Shown one piece after another: positions 7,627 to 14,569 of a DNA stretch of 37,851 nt. The stretch comes from a bacterium (GTDB lineage: Bacteria; RBG-13-66-14): positions 1 to 37,851 of the forward strand of contig DATKYS010000010.1 of the NCBI GenBank assembly GCA_035528375.1. The letters run 5' to 3'. Every line of letters starts with the position of its first letter. Position 1 is the first letter of the stretch. Under the pieces are notes generated by a model. The model was not told the origin of the DNA and did no database searches. It saw only the letters and a list, made by a program, of their open reading frames with translations. Made by a program: the position numbers and the translations under genes.

Positions 7627-8229
7627 TCAGAGGGGCGGCTGCTCCCAGTCGGTGGACGTCGTGGGCGGCCCCTCCTCGCCCAGGGGGGGATCACCGCCGA
7701 GCCGCTGCAGCAGCCCGATGCCCAGGAGCTTCTCGATGATCTGGAGGGTGGAAACCTCGTCAATCTCGCTGTCGGCGCAGATTGCGGCGATGCTTCGCCG
7801 GCTGTCCACCAGGGAGAGGACCTTCCACTCGTCGGCGGAGAGGTGGATCTCGTCCACCTTTCCGGCTACGTTGGCGAAGTGGAGAACGGTGTCCGGTGGT
7901 GGAAGTTCCGTCTGCAGGTCCGCCAGCTCGTCGGACCGACGGGCGGCCTCCAGAATCAGGTTCGTCGTTGAAATTTCGATGGAGCGGCGGGTGGGGTAGA
8001 TGGTCGTGTCGAAGCGAAAGCGGCCGGTCTTCCAGTTTAAAAGGCTGTACGCCGCATCCTCGCCGGTCAGGTTCTTGTACGTGGCGTGGACCAGCTCTCC
8101 CTTGCGAAAGTAGAGTGTGCCTATCTCCTCACCGTGACGGATGGAGAGAGCGCCGGTCCGCTTACCCATCTGCAGCATCTGCAGGATGTCGGACAGCGAG
8201 AAGCTCTTCAGGTCACCGTCGAAGGCCAT
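7627..8229 (-). CDS. DUF4388 (PATAN-type) protein
   Basis: 200 residues. The N-terminal ~100 residues are a DUF4388 domain: GDLKSFSLSDILQMLQMGKRTGALSI is followed by a strand pattern GTLYFRKGELVHATY and an AAYSLLNWKTGRF helix. The rest (about 105-175) has a winged-helix look (EWKVLSLVDSRRSIAAI, TLQIIEKLLGIGLLQRL), then a disordered Pro/Gly tail. DUF4388 proteins are usually found with MglA-type GTPases, roadblock proteins and response regulators; the GTPase gene lies just upstream. The role is inferred to be in polarity or signalling. ATG 8229 has no strong ribosome binding site. Confidence 0.85.
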   Translation of the reverse strand: MAFDGDLKSFSLSDILQMLQMGKRTGALSIRHGEEIGTLYFRKGELVHATYKNLTGEDAAYSLLNWKTGRFRFDTTIYPTRRSIEISTTNLILEAARRSDELADLQTELPPPDTVLHFANVAGKVDEIHLSADEWKVLSLVDSRRSIAAICADSEIDEVSTLQIIEKLLGIGLLQRLGGDPPLGEEGPPTTSTDWEQPPL

Positions 8230-8330
8230 GAGCCGATTTTAGTTTATTACGCCCCCCCGGTCCGGAGGGGCACTGTGTTTTGACGACCGACGGGTGCGGC
8301 ACCCACACCGTTAAACGCGCCCGTAGGGAT

Positions 8331-8371
8331 ATAAAAGAGCCGGGGATCGAAAGCCCCCGCCCACGGGGCTC
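8331..8371 (-). terminator. Putative terminator downstream of mglA
   Basis: On the minus strand, GAGCC (8371-8367) pairs with GGCTC (8341-8337), with an inner GGGG/CCCC pairing, followed by TTTTATAT. It would separate mglA from the DUF4388 gene, at least partly. Confidence 0.5.
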
Positions 8372-8374
8372 CTC

Positions 8375-8968
8375 TCAAGCGTTCTGGTGCTGGCTAAGGG
8401 CGGCGAGAACCAGCTTTGAGATGGCCCGAAGGACGTCGAAAACGCCGACCCCCTCCGTGGCTATCGCCTCGAAGGCCGGATCGTCGCGGTGGTTGAGCTG
8501 GCGTTCCAGCTCGTCCACGGGAACGATGTTCGGCAGGTCCCGTTTGTTGTGCTGGAGTACCATGGGGAGGTCGTTGAAGTCGTAACCCTGGGAGCGGAGG
8601 TTCACCTTGAGGTTCTCCAGGCTGTCCAGATTGTCCTCCACGCGCTCGATCTGGGAATCCACCACGAAGACCAGCCCGTCCACCCCCTTGAGGATGAGCT
8701 TCCGGCTCGCGTCGTAGTGGACCTGTCCCGGCACGGTGTAGAGGTGGAAGCGGGTGGTGAAACCCTGGATGGTGCCGAGATCGAGGGGGAGGAAGTCGAA
8801 AAAGAGGGTGCGGTCGGTTTCGGTGGCAAGACTCACCAGCTTGCCCTTCGAGGCGGGGTCAATCTTCTTGTGGACGTAGAGAAGATTCGTGGTCTTACCG
8901 CACAGACCGCAACCATAATAGACGATTTTGCAGTTTATCTCTTTGCTGGCGTAGTTGATCAGTGACAT
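8375..8968 (-). CDS. mglA: MglA-type small GTPase
   Basis: 197 residues, close over its whole length to Myxococcus MglA, the Ras-like GTPase that sets cell polarity. The start MSLINYASKEINCKIVYYG is typical. The P-loop is GCGLCGKTT (residues 19-27; Myxococcus has GPGLCGKTT). Other hallmarks are TETDRTLFFDFLPL, the switch region YTVPGQVHYDASRKLILKGVDG, FVVDSQIERVEDN and the guanine-specifying NKRD, ending in ATEGVGVFDVL. AAGGACG precedes the ATG. The partner roadblock gene is 133 bases upstream. Confidence 0.95.
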   Translation of the reverse strand: MSLINYASKEINCKIVYYGCGLCGKTTNLLYVHKKIDPASKGKLVSLATETDRTLFFDFLPLDLGTIQGFTTRFHLYTVPGQVHYDASRKLILKGVDGLVFVVDSQIERVEDNLDSLENLKVNLRSQGYDFNDLPMVLQHNKRDLPNIVPVDELERQLNHRDDPAFEAIATEGVGVFDVLRAISKLVLAALSQHQNA

Positions 8969-9101
8969 CTAGGTCGTCCTTATCTCAAGGCTGGAAGCAC
9001 AGGCAGGGGGCGGCACTCCCGTCCGGCACCCCGCCTCCCGGTCCTGCGGTCATTTTGAGTCGGGCTCCCATCCATCACCTACACCCACCGGGAGGAGTGG
9101 A

Positions 9102-9593
9102 TCAATCCCGGAAGAGGTTGTCTATCTCACTCTCGGCGACGGAGGCGAAGGAGGAATCCAGGGTCCTCTGGTGTCCGGCGGCGCCGAGCTTGGTGAAGAT
9201 GTTCTCGAAGACGGTGGAGAGCTCCTCCAGCGCCTTCTTGACCCGCAGGCGCACCAACCCCAGGGAGGTGCGGTTGTCGAAGACGATGACCAGAATGACC
9301 CGGCTCTGCACGACGGAGATGTGGATGGACTCCTTCTCGCCCTGGTGGAATAGGACGCTGAACTCGTCCTGCCCGAGAATCTTCGCCAGGGCGCTGGTGG
9401 CGGCGAAGTTGCCCGCCGACAGGCTGGCGAAGGCCGTCGAGTCCATGTTCGAGGTGTCGCCGTGGGAGCTGATGAGCTGCCCCGAACGGTCCACGAGGAG
9501 CACGATACGGGCGTTGGACTCCGTCAACAGGCGCGACAGGGTCTGGTTGATTATCTGGTAGTCTTCTTCAAAAAGTTCAACGATTTGAGCCAT
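9102..9593 (-). CDS. mglB: Roadblock/LC7 protein, MglB-like
   Basis: 163 residues. The roadblock/LC7 fold covers about 10-140: INQTLSRLLTESNARIVLLVDRSGQLISSHG, then AALAAG-like SLSAGNFAATSALAKILG and HISVVQSRVILVIVFDN. MglB proteins are GTPase-activating partners of MglA and dimerise at the opposite cell pole; here the gene directly precedes mglA in the same direction. The symbol is assigned by fold and neighbour, since roadblock proteins are too divergent for certainty. ATG 9593 is preceded by CAGGAGGAC. It is the first gene after a good promoter at 9773-9803. Confidence 0.85.
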   Translation of the reverse strand: MAQIVELFEEDYQIINQTLSRLLTESNARIVLLVDRSGQLISSHGDTSNMDSTAFASLSAGNFAATSALAKILGQDEFSVLFHQGEKESIHISVVQSRVILVIVFDNRTSLGLVRLRVKKALEELSTVFENIFTKLGAAGHQRTLDSSFASVAESEIDNLFRD

Positions 9594-9912
9594 GAGGAAA
9601 GAGTCCTCCTGAAAAGGGTTGGCCCACTGTAAGTTGTCCCGAGGAGCCCAAATTCACCCGGCTTCCCTGGGACTAAAAACGCGCGGAGCCCCAGACCCGA
9701 CCCCCTCCTGTCCCGGGGGCCGTTCGATCCCGAGATACCCTCACCGATGAGAGGCCATTGATGGGGTAAGTAATTATAGCAAAAAGCGTTCCGTATGTAT
9801 CAACCCATTTTCCGGGGCCGCCCGCACCCTTGGGGCCCCATTTCCCCGTGGGCGTAAGGCTGAGCGGTATGCTCCATGCGAATGCCCCTAGCCCCCTCTT
9901 CCCCGGGGGTCC
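9594..9912. other. Intergenic region upstream of the mglB cluster
   Basis: 319 bases without a gene. It holds the mglB promoter (9773-9803) and a ~170-base leader with several GC-rich runs. I could not recognise a riboswitch or any RNA gene. The recR gene ends at its right edge without a clear terminator. Confidence 0.5.
9773..9803 (-). promoter_or_regulatory. Promoter of the mglB-mglA cluster
   Basis: On the minus strand, TTGATA (9798-9803), a 19-base spacer and TATAAT (9773-9778), the latter preceded by TGC, an extended -10. The long spacer is offset by the perfect extended -10. Confidence 0.65.
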
Positions 9913-10545
9913 CTATCTCCCGGTGGACCCGTACTCCCGCCGACCCTCCAGAGCCAGGCGTAGCGAGATCTCGTCGGCGTAATCCACGTCGGCCCCGGGC
10001 GCCAGGCCGACGGCGATCCGCGTCAACGTGACGCCGAAGGGCTTCAGCAGTTCGTGGAGGTAGCTGGCGGTGGCCTCACCGGCGGTGGTGGGGCTGGTGG
10101 CCAGAATCACCTCCCGGAACGACCCCCCGGAGACCCGCCGAGCCAGCGCGTCCAGACCCAGCTCCACGGCTCCCACCCCGGCCAGGGGGTCGAAGAGCCC
10201 GCCGAGCACGTGGTACAGACCGTCGTAAACCCCCGTCTTCTGAAAGGCCTCGACGTTGTAAGGCTCCTCGACGATCAAGAGGCGGCTGGAGTCCCGCCGG
10301 GGATCGGTGCAGACCGGGCACTCGAGCGGCGTATTCTCCGAGGCCCCCTCCACCCGCTCCGCCACGTTGCCGCAGACCGAGCACAGACCGACGCGGTCCT
10401 TGAGGGCGACGACGGCCCGCGCCAACTCCACGGCCTCTTCCCGGGTCGCGCGGAGGATATGGTACCCGATCCGCTGGGCCGATTTAGGTCCCACGCCGGG
10501 CAGACGACGCAACGCCGCGAGGAGTTTCTGTAAGCTCGGGACCAA
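9913..10545 (-). CDS. recR: Recombination mediator protein RecR
   Basis: 210 residues from TTG 10545. RecR works with RecF and RecO to load RecA at gaps. The helix-hairpin-helix LPGVGPKSAQRIGYHIL is at the N-terminus. The zinc finger has two CxxC pairs (CSVCGN and CPVC), and a Toprim domain follows (RLLIVEEPYNVEAF, then ILATSPTTAGEATASYLHELL). TTG 10545 puts the LPGVG motif at residue 14, close to E. coli and Bacillus RecR; a second in-frame TTG at 10578 would add 11 residues. Neither has a good ribosome binding site, so the start is uncertain. A promoter with a perfect TTGACA lies upstream. Confidence 0.95.
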   Translation of the reverse strand: MVPSLQKLLAALRRLPGVGPKSAQRIGYHILRATREEAVELARAVVALKDRVGLCSVCGNVAERVEGASENTPLECPVCTDPRRDSSRLLIVEEPYNVEAFQKTGVYDGLYHVLGGLFDPLAGVGAVELGLDALARRVSGGSFREVILATSPTTAGEATASYLHELLKPFGVTLTRIAVGLAPGADVDYADEISLRLALEGRREYGSTGR

Positions 10546-10597
10546 GATTACGGCTCGGACGAAAGATGCGGGGGACAAACCAACATTTTCAGGTAGG

Positions 10598-10627
10598 AAA
10601 CTACCAGACGACTCCGCATCCTGTCAA
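10598..10627 (-). promoter_or_regulatory. Putative recR promoter
   Basis: On the minus strand, TTGACA (10622-10627), an 18-base spacer and TAGTTT (10598-10603). The implied transcript start is near 10591, a short leader to either TTG start. Confidence 0.5.
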
Positions 10628-10642
10628 GAGAGGGGGCCCGGA

Positions 10643-10687
10643 CGGCCCGGTAGGGGAGTACCGACGGGACGCCCGGGCCGTTTTTTT
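10643..10687 (+). terminator. GC-rich hairpin with T run, orientation puzzling
   Basis: CGGCCCGG (10643-10650) pairs perfectly with CCGGGCCG (10673-10680) across a 22-base loop, followed by seven T on the plus strand. Both flanking genes are on the minus strand, so as a terminator it would stop antisense transcription. In the minus direction the hairpin is followed only by a CT-rich stretch. Confidence 0.4.
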
Positions 10688-10703
10688 CAGGGGAAAGCGC
10701 CCG

Positions 10704-11600
10704 TCACGAGGGATTCCCGACCGGATAGCCCCAGGCGCCTAGGGACCCGACGCACCGCGCGCCGGCGTCGGCCGCGGCTCGGCCCATCTCCCGGGGGGAC
10801 CGCCCCCGGGCGAGGTGAAAAAGAGCCGTTCCCAGCGCCGCGTCGCCCGCCCCGGTGGGGTCCACGCACTCCGCGGACGCAGCCGGTACGATTTCCGGTT
10901 CCCCGTCGGCGACGAGGACGAGGCCGTCCGCGCCCAGCGTGAGCATGACGAGGGGATGCCGGGACGCCCCGCGCAGGGAGACCTCGAGCGGGTCGCCGCC
11001 GCCCCAGAGCATCCGGCCCTCGTCCAGGTCCGCCTTGACGAAAGCGAGGCGCGGCGAGAGCTCCTCGTACACCGCCCGCGCCCCCTCGGGCGAGGCCAGG
11101 GCGGGGCGGTGGTTGACGTCGTAGGCGACGACGGCCCGGGGGGCGGCGAGGTCCAGAATGCGGCGCACCGTCGCCCGGGTGGTCGGGTTCAGGGAGGCGA
11201 AGACACCGGAAATCAACACCACGTCCGCCCCGGCAATCGGCTCCCCGTCCAGGTCGTCGGGCGCGAGCCCCCCGCCGGCGCTGCCCTCGCGCGCGTAGCC
11301 GAACCGGCCGTAGGGACAGTCGGCCCCGATGGTGTACGCCGCGTTGAACGGCCCTCCGAGGACGACGGCGGGGCTCCACAGGCCGACGCGCTCGAGCTCG
11401 CCGCGAAGGAGCGGCAGGTGCTCGTCCTCGGCCAGGCGGCAGGCGAAGGCCGCCCGTCCCCCGGCGCGGACGAAGGCCAGGGCCGCATTAGCCGCGGCAC
11501 CCCCCACACCCAAGTGGTCGGGGTGCCGGGCGTGGCGCTCCACCATCAGCTCCCCGGCGGTGAATAACAGAGGTGGTTGGGTACGATTACGCCCGCGCAT
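10704..11600 (-). CDS. kdgK: PfkB-family sugar kinase, probably 2-keto-3-deoxygluconate kinase
   Basis: 298 residues. It probably phosphorylates 2-keto-3-deoxygluconate (KDG) to KDPG. The first PfkB signature is GGAAANAALAFVRAGG (about 33-48). DVNHRPALA (161-169) matches the D-N-R-L segment typical of KDG kinases. The second signature is DPTGAGDAALG with catalytic base Asp253. ATG 11600 is chosen because GGAGG lies seven bases upstream; it overlaps the dehydratase stop by 14 bases, indicating coupling. With the upstream dehydratase and KDPG aldolase it completes a semi-phosphorylative Entner-Doudoroff route. Ribokinase- or fructokinase-type specificity is the alternative. Confidence 0.85.
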   Translation of the reverse strand: MRGRNRTQPPLLFTAGELMVERHARHPDHLGVGGAAANAALAFVRAGGRAAFACRLAEDEHLPLLRGELERVGLWSPAVVLGGPFNAAYTIGADCPYGRFGYAREGSAGGGLAPDDLDGEPIAGADVVLISGVFASLNPTTRATVRRILDLAAPRAVVAYDVNHRPALASPEGARAVYEELSPRLAFVKADLDEGRMLWGGGDPLEVSLRGASRHPLVMLTLGADGLVLVADGEPEIVPAASAECVDPTGAGDAALGTALFHLARGRSPREMGRAAADAGARCVGSLGAWGYPVGNPS

Positions 11601-13275
11601 CGAACCCTCCACCCTCGTCGGCCTGGAGGGCTGATTTTCGGTACAGCGCGAGCAGACCGGACCCCCCCGGGTGTGCCGGCGGGGTCCAGGCGGCGCGCCG
11701 CCGTTCGAGCTCGGATGCGTCCACCAGGAGCTCCAGCCGCCTCCCCTCCAGGTCCACCAGGACCGCGTCCCCCTCACGCACCAAGGCCAGGGGACCGCCC
11801 GCCGCCGCCTCGGGGCAGACGTGGCCCACGCACGGCCCCGCGGTGGCCCCGGAGAAGCGGCCGTCGGTGACCAGTGCCACCGCGCCGTTCAGCGTGGGGT
11901 GCTCGCGGATGGCGGCGGAGAGGTAGAAGAGCTCGGGCATCCCCGCCCCCCGGGGACCTTGACCGGCCAGGACGACCACGTCGCCGGGCCTCACCGCCCC
12001 GGTCGCCACCGCGTCGAGCGCGGCGCCCTCGGAGCCGAAAACGCGGGCCGGACCCTGGAAAAGCGTCCGCTCGACCCCGGCCGGCTTGACCACCGCCCCC
12101 CGCGGCGCCAGGTTGCCGAAGAGAACGCGGATACCACCCGGGGGGCCGAAGGGGGCGGTCACCACGAGACTCACGTAATCATCAGGCGACTCGCCGCCCT
12201 CGGCCAAAAGGGCGCTCCGATGTTGCGGGTCGTCCAGGCGGCGCCAACCTTCCAGGGCCTCGCCCCAATTCCCCGAGACCGTCCGGGCCTGTGAATCGAA
12301 GAGGCCGAGCCCGATCAGCAGCTCGACCACCGCCGGGACGCCGCCGGCCAGGTGGAAGCGGTCCGTCGGGTGCGCGCCCGCCGGACGCAGGTTGACCAGG
12401 CGGGGCACGCGCGCCGCGACGCGGTCCACCCCGCGCAGGTCGAAGGGGACGCCGAGCTCGCGGGCCAGGGCCGCCAGGTGCAAAAGGGCGTTGGTCGAAC
12501 CGCCCAGCGCCGCCAGCAGGGCCACGGCGTTTTCGAGTGAACGCGCGTCGAGGAGGTCCCGGGGCGCAACACCCGCCCCGACGAGGCGCATCAGCGTTTC
12601 CGCCGACCGCCGGCAGGCCGAGAGCTGCGCGGGACTAAAAGGCGGCAGCAGCTCAGAGCCGGGGAGCGCCAGACCGAGACCCACGGCCAGGCACTGCATG
12701 GTCCCCGCCGTGCCCATGAATGCGCAGGCGCCCGGACCGGGGCAGAGCCCGCGGCTCCTCTCCTCGAACTCAGCCCCGGTCATTTTACCCCGCCGACGGG
12801 CGGCCGCCAGCTCCCCCACGTCGGCCAGGGTTCCGCCGTCGGTGGAGCGGGGCATCACCCCGCCGGGCACCAGGACGGCCGGGAGGTTTTGGCGGACCGC
12901 GGCGATGAGGTGGGCCGGGATGGATTTATCGCAGGAGGAGAGGAGGAGGACGCCGTCGGCGTGACCGCCCCGGGCGTGCAGCTCGGCGGCGAGGGCGTAG
13001 AGCTCGCGGCCCGCGAGGGAGAGGCCCCCGGCAGGCGTCCCCTGGGCCACGCCGTCGCAGATGTCGGTGCAGAAACAGCGGTAGGGCGCGCCGCCGGCGC
13101 GGCGGACCTCGTCGGCGCAAAGCTCGCTGAGTCGCAGCAGATGGGAGGAGCCGGGGTGGGTCTCCCCGGCGGAGGACTCGATCAGAATCCAGGGACGGCC
13201 GGCCTCGTCGGGGTGCATCCCCGCGGCCAGACGCAGGGGCACCGCCTCGGGGGCCGATTCACGAAAGCCGGGCAA
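11587..13275 (-). CDS. IlvD/Edd-family dehydratase, probably sugar-acid dehydratase
   Basis: 562 residues, the family's usual size. The family removes water from 2,3-dihydroxy acids using an iron-sulfur cluster. Motifs are IESSAGETHPGSSHL, TDICDGVAQG, LSSCDKSIPAHL, CPGPGACAFMGTAGTMQC, LGGSTNALLHLAAL and the C-terminal LVTDGRFSGATAGPCVGHV. The first motif has P-G-S where classical dihydroxy-acid dehydratases have the cluster ligand in P-C-N, and CDGVAQG is closer to 6-phosphogluconate dehydratase. I therefore infer a sugar-acid substrate (gluconate, galactonate or similar), not valine/isoleucine synthesis. The neighbours are KDPG aldolase and a KDG-type kinase. Start TTG 13275 is supported by GGAGGA five bases upstream and overlaps the aldolase end by 17 bases. 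Confidence 0.88.
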   Translation of the reverse strand: MPGFRESAPEAVPLRLAAGMHPDEAGRPWILIESSAGETHPGSSHLLRLSELCADEVRRAGGAPYRCFCTDICDGVAQGTPAGGLSLAGRELYALAAELHARGGHADGVLLLSSCDKSIPAHLIAAVRQNLPAVLVPGGVMPRSTDGGTLADVGELAAARRRGKMTGAEFEERSRGLCPGPGACAFMGTAGTMQCLAVGLGLALPGSELLPPFSPAQLSACRRSAETLMRLVGAGVAPRDLLDARSLENAVALLAALGGSTNALLHLAALARELGVPFDLRGVDRVAARVPRLVNLRPAGAHPTDRFHLAGGVPAVVELLIGLGLFDSQARTVSGNWGEALEGWRRLDDPQHRSALLAEGGESPDDYVSLVVTAPFGPPGGIRVLFGNLAPRGAVVKPAGVERTLFQGPARVFGSEGAALDAVATGAVRPGDVVVLAGQGPRGAGMPELFYLSAAIREHPTLNGAVALVTDGRFSGATAGPCVGHVCPEAAAGGPLALVREGDAVLVDLEGRRLELLVDASELERRRAAWTPPAHPGGSGLLALYRKSALQADEGGGFDARA

Positions 13276-13879
13276 GAAGGTCCTCCATCGCCCCCTGGAG
13301 TTTATCCCAGGCGCCGTCGCGCAGCCACTCCCGCCGCACCAGCTCCGAACCCAGCGCCACGGCGAAGGCCCCCGCCGCGAGGTACTGGGCGACCTCGCCG
13401 GGGGAGACGCCGCCGGCGGGGATCAGCCGCAGCTCCGGCAGGGGGGCGAGGAGTGCCCGCAGGTAGACGGGTCCGCCGAGCTCCCGCGCCGGGAAGATTT
13501 TCACCAAGGCCGCTCCCGCCTTGACGGCCGCGACCGCCTCGGTGGGTGTGGCCGCGCCGGGGATGTGCAGCGTACCCAGCCTCCGCGCCCGCTCCAGCAG
13601 CGCGGGGTCCGAGTGGGGCGAAACGGTGAAAGCGGCCCCTCGCCGGACCGCCTCCTCCAATATTTCGACCGATGACACGCTGGCCGCGCCGACCGGAATC
13701 CGCCCCGCCAGGGCGGCGACGACCTCGAGGGCATCGGGGCATGTCAGCGCCACCTCCAGCACCGACGCTCCCCCGGCGATGAGCGCCTCGGCGGCCGGCA
13801 GGGCCAAACCGGGCTCGGTCGTGCGGATTACCGGCACCACCCGGGCCGCGCCTATGGCCTCCACCGTTCGGGCCGTCAC
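13259..13879 (-). CDS. eda: KDPG/KHG aldolase
   Basis: 206 residues (E. coli Eda has 213). It cleaves 2-keto-3-deoxy-6-phosphogluconate to pyruvate and glyceraldehyde-3-phosphate through a Schiff base. ARVVPVIRT opens the TIM barrel. LEVAL (Glu42) matches the catalytic Glu strand, VKIFPARE contains the Schiff-base lysine (Lys127), and IPAGGVSPGEVAQYLAAGAFAVALGSEL is the C-terminal phosphate-binding region. GTG 13879 overlaps the coaE stop (GTGA) and follows GAGGG. It is first of the three sugar-acid genes and coupled to the dehydratase. Confidence 0.93.
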   Translation of the reverse strand: MTARTVEAIGAARVVPVIRTTEPGLALPAAEALIAGGASVLEVALTCPDALEVVAALAGRIPVGAASVSSVEILEEAVRRGAAFTVSPHSDPALLERARRLGTLHIPGAATPTEAVAAVKAGAALVKIFPARELGGPVYLRALLAPLPELRLIPAGGVSPGEVAQYLAAGAFAVALGSELVRREWLRDGAWDKLQGAMEDLLARLS

Positions 13880-14493
13880 GTGGCCCTCGCCCTCTTTAGC
13901 GGGGCGAGCTGGTGCTCCCAGAGGAACCAGACGCGCCGCCCGAGCGCCTCCAGGTCGTTGTCGTTGATGATGACGAAATCGGCCCGCTGGACCTTGACTT
14001 CCTCGCGGAGCTGACTGTTGAGCCGCTGCCGGGCCTCGATTTCCGTCAGCCCCTCGCGCAGTAGCCGCCTGAGCGCCAGTCCCTGGGCGGCCCGGATCGC
14101 CACCACCGCGTCGAAGAGCTGGCCTATCCCCCACTCGAAGATGAGGGCCGCGTCAACCACGAAGGCCTCTGCGTCGTTCCGGTTCCGGGCCTCCTCGACG
14201 GCGGTGCGGATGCCCTCGACGAGAGGTGGGTGGATCAGGGTGTTGTAGCTGACGAGTAACTCCCTGTCCGCGAAGACCATCCTCCCCAGAAGGCCTCGGT
14301 CAATCTCGCCGCCACCGTCCAGGATGTCCCGGCCGCAGAGCTCCACCACCGCGTCCCGAATCCACGGTTCGCGGAGGAGCTTGTGCCCGAGCCGGTCCGC
14401 CTCGAAGACGTCCAGGCGGGCAATCTTGCCCAGGAGCTCGAGCGCCGTGGTCTTCCCCGAAGCCACGCCGCCTGTCCAACCAAGAGTCAGCAC
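13876..14493 (-). CDS. coaE: Dephospho-CoA kinase
   Basis: 205 residues, normal length. It phosphorylates dephospho-CoA in the last step of coenzyme A synthesis. P-loop GGVASGKT is at residues 8-15. FEADRLGHKLL corresponds to the family's DADxxxH motif, followed by GRMVFADRELLVSYNTLIHPPL and FVVDAALIFEWGIGQLFDAVVAI. RRLLREGLTEIEARQRLNSQL is the lid region. The start is GTG 14493 (VLTLGWTGG), with only a weak GGAT upstream. Its stop overlaps the aldolase start, so this housekeeping gene drives or co-expresses the sugar-acid genes. Confidence 0.95.
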   Translation of the reverse strand: MLTLGWTGGVASGKTTALELLGKIARLDVFEADRLGHKLLREPWIRDAVVELCGRDILDGGGEIDRGLLGRMVFADRELLVSYNTLIHPPLVEGIRTAVEEARNRNDAEAFVVDAALIFEWGIGQLFDAVVAIRAAQGLALRRLLREGLTEIEARQRLNSQLREEVKVQRADFVIINDNDLEALGRRVWFLWEHQLAPLKRARAT

Positions 14494-14569
14494 TCGGTAT
14501 CATCCAATGGAAGTGGGCCGACGGTGTATCCGGTTACGCGCCGGCCCGCGCCATTTCCGAATCAGGGAA

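Noticed and set aside
11587-13275. Calling this gene ilvD for valine/isoleucine synthesis
   Set aside because: The first cluster-cysteine motif differs, CDGVAQG resembles the 6-phosphogluconate type, and the neighbours are a KDPG aldolase and a KDG-type kinase.
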